From positions 1 through 35,374 of the forward strand of contig JAJDWA010000043.1 of NCBI GenBank assembly GCA_022825825.1: a stretch of 35,374 bases of DNA. Direction: 5' to 3'. The DNA comes from Candidatus Poribacteria bacterium (GTDB taxonomy: Bacteria; Poribacteria; WGA-4E; WGA-3G). The translations under genes were made by a program, and so were the position numbers. The notes beneath the pieces are model-generated. The model was not told where the DNA came from. It did no database searches and saw nothing but the letters and a program-made list of their open reading frames with translations. Below are positions 33,885 through 35,374 of this stretch, piece after piece (positions within the stretch are counted from its first letter, which is position 1; each line of letters opens with the position of its first letter).

Positions 33885-35352
33885 ATAGGTGTCAATTTAA
33901 GAAAATATAAGCGTGTTTTTCAAACATATAAGAAAAGTGCTGTAAAATAGAAACACCTCTTGTATAATGTAAAAAAAGAATAGTTATTCTACAAAAAAAG
34001 AGGCGTTTCCCATGTCCATTATACAGCAAGTGCCTGATAAAATGCAAGCCATCCTTGAAACTATCCCAGATGAAGTCGCTGTCCATACAGGGCTCGTTAA
34101 AAGAAGACGCAAACTTACCGGAAGTGTCCTGACACAAATCCTTGTCTTCGGATGGTTGGAAAATCCAGAGGCGAGTTATCAGCAACTCACCGAAACCGCT
34201 GCCACGCTCGGTATACAGGTGAGACGGCAAGCACTTGAGCAACGCCTGACGCCCGAAACCGCTGAAATGTTGAAACTCACACTTGATGCAGCCATTACAG
34301 AAATGCTTGAAGTTGCCAATCGTCCCCAAGCACTTCCTTTACTCCAACAGTTTAGGGGTGTCTATGTGCAAGACAGCACCTGGATAACACTTCCTGATGA
34401 ACTTCACGAGGTGTGGAAAGGACAACCGAAAAAGAATCACCCGCAGAAAGCGGCTTTGAAACTTCATCTACGCTTTGATGTCCTTACGGGTGGCTTTCAA
34501 CATTTCCAACTCACTGACGGCTTGACAGCTGATAGCACTGCTGCTAAGGCAGCCCCTCCACTCCCACAGGGAAGTTTACAACTCGCGGATCTGGCATATT
34601 TTTCACTCGATGAACTTGAGAAACTCACCGAAAATGGTATCTACTGGATATCTCGGTTGAAAGCGAACTCTTACCTCGCTGATGACAACGGGGAACGCCT
34701 CGATTTAGAAAAGATGCTCAAAGCAGCAGGTGAAAATACCCGCATCCGCAAACCTGTTCGTATCGGGAAAACGAAGCAACTTCAGGTTTATCTCGTCGCC
34801 GAAAAACTTTCTGAAGCAGCGGCAAATAAACGCCGACGCTCTATCCGATACCGTGCCAAACGGAAAGCGAAAACACCCTCAAAAACACTCTTGCGGCTCG
34901 CTGGATGGAACCTTTATATTACTAATATCGAGGCACATCGACTCACACCCAAACAGATTTGTGTGATTATCGGTATCCGATGGCAGATTGAGTTGATGTT
35001 TAAGAGTTTCAAAAGTATCTCAAAACTTCAGGTCTCCCGAAGTCAGAAACCATATCGTATTCTATCTGAAATCTATGCTAAACTCATTGCCCTTCTGATG
35101 CAACACGCAGTCATGATCGTAGCCGGCTACCGACATATACAACAGAGTTTTATCAAGACCGCAAAGCATATCACTGGGTATGCGAGACTGCTCACGATGA
35201 GTTTTCATCGTTCAAAAACAGCACTCATCAAAACTTTGAAAGACATAAAACGCTCATTTGAAAATGGTGGCACTTTTCAGAGAAGCACTGGAAAAAGGAC
35301 AACCTTTCGTAGACTCCAAGAGGCTACAGAAAATCCTTAAATTGACGCCTAT
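33885..35352 (+). mobile_element. Complete IS4-family insertion sequence
   Basis: 1468 bp. The left end ATAGGTGTCAATTTAAG and the right end CTTAAATTGACGCCTAT are inverted 17-bp repeats with one mismatch. A single transposase gene fills the interior. The flanks are direct copies of a palindromic repeat, 22 bp with one difference at the far left base. The 18196 MITE shares these ends. Confidence 0.9.
34012..35340 (+). CDS. IS4-family DDE transposase
   Basis: 442 residues. The DDE triad is visible: D121 (YVQDSTWI), D193 (QLADLAYF) and E327 (IRWQIELMFKSFK), the last in the R-x3-E-x6-K form of the IS4 signature; the leading Tyr of YREK is not conserved. A basic N-terminal region (RRRKLTGSVLTQ) probably binds the ends. 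Full length with intact triad, so potentially active. AGAGG precedes the ATG by 8 nt. The stop falls within the right part of the IS, 12 bp before its end. Confidence 0.92.
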   Translation: MSIIQQVPDKMQAILETIPDEVAVHTGLVKRRRKLTGSVLTQILVFGWLENPEASYQQLTETAATLGIQVRRQALEQRLTPETAEMLKLTLDAAITEMLEVANRPQALPLLQQFRGVYVQDSTWITLPDELHEVWKGQPKKNHPQKAALKLHLRFDVLTGGFQHFQLTDGLTADSTAAKAAPPLPQGSLQLADLAYFSLDELEKLTENGIYWISRLKANSYLADDNGERLDLEKMLKAAGENTRIRKPVRIGKTKQLQVYLVAEKLSEAAANKRRRSIRYRAKRKAKTPSKTLLRLAGWNLYITNIEAHRLTPKQICVIIGIRWQIELMFKSFKSISKLQVSRSQKPYRILSEIYAKLIALLMQHAVMIVAGYRHIQQSFIKTAKHITGYARLLTMSFHRSKTALIKTLKDIKRSFENGGTFQRSTGKRTTFRRLQEATENP

Positions 35353-35374
35353 GGTGCGGTTTCCTAACCGCACC
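35353..35374. repeat. REP palindrome abutting the right IS end
   Basis: GGTGCGGTT, tcct, AACCGCACC, the last 22 bases of the window. It is the right-hand partner of the copy at 33864-33884. Confidence 0.8.

Overview
The window looks like the chromosome of an uncultured bacterium, most plausibly Candidatus Poribacteria or a close relative. The basis is a secreted cadherin-repeat protein ending in a YPNPFNPETWIPYQL-type sorting domain, two phytanoyl-CoA dioxygenase (PhyH) genes, three Gfo/Idh/MocA oxidoreductases, and many dispersed palindromes of the GGTGCGGTT-N4-AACCGCACC type with associated MITEs. This taxonomic call is an inference from gene content. Several genes (ruvC, ruvB, pfk, the antitoxin) end in TGA, so TGA is an ordinary stop codon here.

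Layout. Positions 3-4430: the 3' part of a giant cadherin-like secreted protein. 4431-5800: a terminator, several repeat elements and infA on the minus strand. 5.8-9.8 kb: PhyH dioxygenase, EamA transporter, a second PhyH and a Gfo/Idh/MocA oxidoreductase, separated by MITEs. 9.9-16.1 kb: a three-part FGE-like/trypsin-like protease/TPR protein, a ThDP-dependent enzyme and a phosphofructokinase with PPi-type signatures. 16.3-18.4 kb: an oxidoreductase, a MazF-type toxin-antitoxin pair and a MITE. 18.4-21.65 kb: two genes with in-frame TGA codons, best read as selenoproteins: a GrdB-related protein with a UxxC motif (minus strand, behind an oxidoreductase) and an exported tandem peroxiredoxin with two Sec codons. 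21.66-23.1 kb: a PAP2-like membrane protein and a zinc-ribbon protein. 23.2-28.1 kb: the conserved yebC-ruvC-ruvA-ruvB-queA-yajC cluster. 28.1-29.6 kb: IolB-like, Maf and a small protein on the minus strand. 29.9-33.7 kb: DegT-family aminotransferase, GNAT acetyltransferase, metallo-beta-lactamase hydrolase, a decayed small membrane-protein gene and an intact small coiled-coil/membrane protein. 33.9-35.35 kb: a complete IS4-family element with matching inverted ends.

The most interesting signal is the pair of likely selenoprotein genes within about 3 kb. One appears to encode two peroxiredoxin domains in a single exported chain, each with UGA at the peroxidatic cysteine position and each UGA followed by a similar hairpin. 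The second notable layer is the repeat landscape. A full IS and a shorter MITE share ends and both sit between direct copies of palindromic repeats. A second MITE family with 31-bp ends occurs four times. A third element near infA has perfect 18-bp ends. No tRNA, rRNA or CRISPR array was seen, and no Sec machinery genes (selA, selB, selC, selD) lie in the window.
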